NCBI GenBank assembly: GCA_964512045.1
Contig: CAZEJK010000143.1
Span: forward strand, 1 to 13,088
Direction of reading: 5' to 3'
From: CAZEJK01 sp964512045
GTDB taxonomy: Bacteria; Acidobacteriota; Thermoanaerobaculia; Thermoanaerobaculales; Sulfomarinibacteraceae
DNA length: 13,088 nt
Shown: in pieces, positions 11,127 through 13,088 of the stretch
Numbering within the stretch: position 1 is the first letter of the stretch
Layout of the letters: every line of letters begins with the position of its first letter
Made by a program: the position numbers and the translations under genes
Notes under the pieces: model-generated
Databases searched by the model: none
What the model was told of the DNA's origin: nothing
What the model saw: the letters and a program-made list of their open reading frames with translations, nothing else

Positions 11127-13088
11127 CTACAACTGTAGCCGCGGATCGCCTCCGCCGGCTTCTCCGATCGGCGCCGCCGCTTCTCGAAGCCCGTCCAGCA
11201 GCACCCACAGCACAGCCGCCGTGCGGAGATCAAGGTGGGTTGGCAGCGGTCCCGGACCATGGGTCTCCAGCGGCGCGAGGGTGTCGCGATCCAGCCAGAG
11301 CTCGCTGTCCGGAAAGGCCGAGCCTCGCAGGGTGAGCCGACGTCCGTCGTCTTCGAGCACGTAGCGCTGTCCCTCCGCGTCGTCGGAGAAACGTTCCGCC
11401 GTACCGAGCGCCAACCCGACGACGCCTGCAGCAGCCTCGATCTGCCATCGCTCGCCGTTCCGGCCGATCCAGACCGCGGAGGGGCCCTCCTCCGCCAGCG
11501 CATCACGCGATCGCACGAGACGGGGTTTGTCCGCGTACGGCCGCCCGTCGGCGGGGCAGAACGTGGCACAGTTGCCGCACTCGTTGCACCAGTCCGCCAA
11601 CACGACCTGTTGCAACGCCTGCGTCACCGCGAACGTCTCCGTCGTTGTCGGAGGACGCAGCCCGTCGTGGTGCTCCAGCCGGCTCAGCTGCCAATGCCGA
11701 GGTGTGGCGCGCCAGGTGATGATCGCCCGGTTCGGACAGACCGTGGCACAGATGGAGCACATCCGATCGCACTCGAAGCAGCGTGAGGCCTCGCGCACCG
11801 CACTGCCCGAGTCGTACGTCTGCACCACCTCCTCGAAACCCTGGCGCTCGGTCACCGGAGCTTCCGGCGCCTCGAGGCGTTGCAACCGCCGGCCGCGTCG
11901 GCGCAGCAGCTCCGTGACGTCCGCACGCCCCGCCGCCACCTCCGAGCGACTGTCAGCACGGTGTTGGGCGCCCCCATCAGCCTGCCGCACAATCGCTGCG
12001 GCGATCCGCCGGCCATCGGCTGCGGCTCGAACGATGGTCGCCGGCCCGTCACCGGCCAGATCGCCCCCAGCCAACACGCGGGGCACCGATGTCGCCATCG
12101 TCTCCGGGTCGACCCGAACCCACCCACCTTCGGTGAGCTCGGGGCGCAGATCCCCGAAGCACGACAGGTCAGGCCGCTGGCCGACCGCAATCACCAGGGT
12201 GTCCGCCGGCACTGTGCTCACGGCGCCCGGTACCTCCACCGGCCGCCGCCGACCGCTGGCATCGGGCTCGCCGAGCTGCATGTGCGTGCACTCCACTCCC
12301 ACCAGGCGCCCGGAGTCGAGCACCGTCCTGAGGGGCGACATCAGCTCCACGAGCTCGACCCCCTCCTCGAGCGCGCCCTCGAGCTCCTCGGGCAACGCCG
12401 GCATCTCGCGCACGGTGCGACGGTACAGGATGCGGACCGAGGCCCCGAGACGGACCGCGGTCCGAGCACAGTCCATGGCCACGTCGCCGCCGCCGACAAC
12501 CACCACACGCCGACCCGGATCGAGCGGATGCCCCGCGCGCGCTGCTCGCAACAGCTCGAGACCATCGATCACCCCGGAGCCCGGCGTGCTCTCACCCTCC
12601 AGACCCAAGCGCACGGTGCGGTGCGCACCAACAGCCGCCACCACCCAGTCAAAACCACGTTCCAGCAGCTCCGGCACAGTGACATCGCGACCGAGCTCGA
12701 ACGTCACATCGAGCATCCGCAACCGATCCACGTCCTGATCGAGCGCCGACAGATCAGCGCGGAAGCCCGGGATCGTGGCGGCGACCATCCCGCCCGGGCG
12801 CTCGGCCCGATCGAACACCGTCACCGCATGACCTGCGGAGGCCAGGAAGCTGGCGGCGGACAGGCCACACGGCCCGGCGCCGAGGACGGCCACCGACCCG
12901 TCAGCGACTGGCTGCGACGGTGACGGGACGTCGGCATGGGAGAGTGCATACCGTTTCAGATCGCGGATCGCCAGCGGCTGATCGAGCTGGCCACGCACAC
13001 AGACCCGTTCACACCGGTGGTCACACGCCCGTCCCAGCACCGCGCCGAGGGGGTTCGACGCACGGATGAGCGCTGCCGCCTCCTCCAG
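11127..13088 (-). CDS. YgfK-like iron-sulfur flavoprotein, FAD/NAD(P) oxidoreductase subunit (5' end outside window)
   Basis: At least 653 residues; the frame is open to the window edge, so the start lies beyond 13088. Residues 22-30 (CDHRCERVC) are part of the GltD/DPYD-type N-terminal iron-sulfur region. FAD loop GAGPCG is at 70-75, the NAD(P) loop VVVVGGGDVAMD at 195-206, and the second FAD contact AGGDLAGDGPAT at 340-351. Two C-terminal clusters follow: CFECDRMCSICATVCP (437-452) and CNECGNCATFCP (501-512, a CxxCxxCxxxC ferredoxin pattern). This order matches YgfK, annotated as a putative selenate reductase or xanthine-hydroxylase-linked subunit (about 1,030 residues), and related glutamate-synthase small subunits. 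It probably passes electrons from NAD(P)H through FAD to iron-sulfur centres; the acceptor is unknown because upstream partners are not visible. It precedes glmM on the same strand. Confidence 0.88.
   Translation of the reverse strand: MEEAAALIRASNPLGAVLGRACDHRCERVCVRGQLDQPLAIRDLKRYALSHADVPSPSQPVADGSVAVLGAGPCGLSAASFLASAGHAVTVFDRAERPGGMVAATIPGFRADLSALDQDVDRLRMLDVTFELGRDVTVPELLERGFDWVVAAVGAHRTVRLGLEGESTPGSGVIDGLELLRAARAGHPLDPGRRVVVVGGGDVAMDCARTAVRLGASVRILYRRTVREMPALPEELEGALEEGVELVELMSPLRTVLDSGRLVGVECTHMQLGEPDASGRRRPVEVPGAVSTVPADTLVIAVGQRPDLSCFGDLRPELTEGGWVRVDPETMATSVPRVLAGGDLAGDGPATIVRAAADGRRIAAAIVRQADGGAQHRADSRSEVAAGRADVTELLRRRGRRLQRLEAPEAPVTERQGFEEVVQTYDSGSAVREASRCFECDRMCSICATVCPNRAIITWRATPRHWQLSRLEHHDGLRPPTTTETFAVTQALQQVVLADWCNECGNCATFCPADGRPYADKPRLVRSRDALAEEGPSAVWIGRNGERWQIEAAAGVVGLALGTAERFSDDAEGQRYVLEDDGRRLTLRGSAFPDSELWLDRDTLAPLETHGPGPLPTHLDLRTAAVLWVLLDGLREAAAPIGEAGGGDPRLQL

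Noticed and set aside
10826..11569. 247-codon minus-strand frame and a short plus-strand frame across the gap upstream of glmM
   Set aside because: The minus frame overlaps the YgfK-like 3' end in another frame and is Arg/Ser-rich. Neither has a good ribosome site or domain, so the gap is treated as non-coding.
11527..12923. Two long plus-strand open frames opposite the YgfK-like gene
   Set aside because: Ser/Arg/Pro- or His/Arg-rich shadow translations. The minus strand has ordered cysteine clusters and dinucleotide-binding loops.

Overview
The window is a GC-rich, tightly packed bacterial chromosome segment whose codon third positions are mostly G or C. It holds nine protein-coding genes, one of them cut by the right edge. 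I see no tRNA, rRNA, CRISPR array, transposase or phage gene. The lineage cannot be fixed from this sequence. High GC, a DUF4388 protein, a fused membrane protein/spermidine-synthase homolog, a YgfK-type iron-sulfur flavoprotein and a GlmM with a Tyr in its phosphate loop fit an uncultured high-GC phylum (Myxococcota-, Eisenbacteria-, Latescibacterota- or Actinobacteriota-like). That is a guess.

Left block, minus strand (71-2328): a DUF885-type putative metallohydrolase is followed, through a 4-base stop/start overlap, by an exported protein of unknown function. The left edge carries three imperfect 7-base tandem repeats and a small hairpin downstream of the exported-protein gene.

Central block, plus strand (2450-7049), divergent from the left block across a 121-base gap: a membrane-anchored N-acetylmuramoyl-L-alanine amidase (AmiC-like Amidase_3), a bacterial actin strongly resembling MamK, the magnetosome-positioning filament protein, and an 800-residue polytopic protein with a C-terminal spermidine-synthase-like domain. 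Amidase and actin genes overlap by 4 bases and are probably translationally coupled. No other magnetosome gene is visible. The pair therefore looks like a MamK-type cytoskeleton used outside a magnetosome island, perhaps tied to cell-wall hydrolysis at a defined place. This is the most interesting part of the window.

Right block, minus strand (7040-13088), in transcription order: a YgfK-like oxidoreductase subunit (its start lies beyond the window), phosphoglucosamine mutase GlmM, a saccharopine-dehydrogenase-family enzyme 27 bases after glmM, and a DUF4388 (PATAN) protein that may have its own promoter. The last gene meets the spermidine-synthase-like gene tail to tail with a 10-base overlap. 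GlmM (UDP-GlcNAc supply) and the amidase (peptidoglycan cleavage) both touch the cell wall but lie in separate transcription units.
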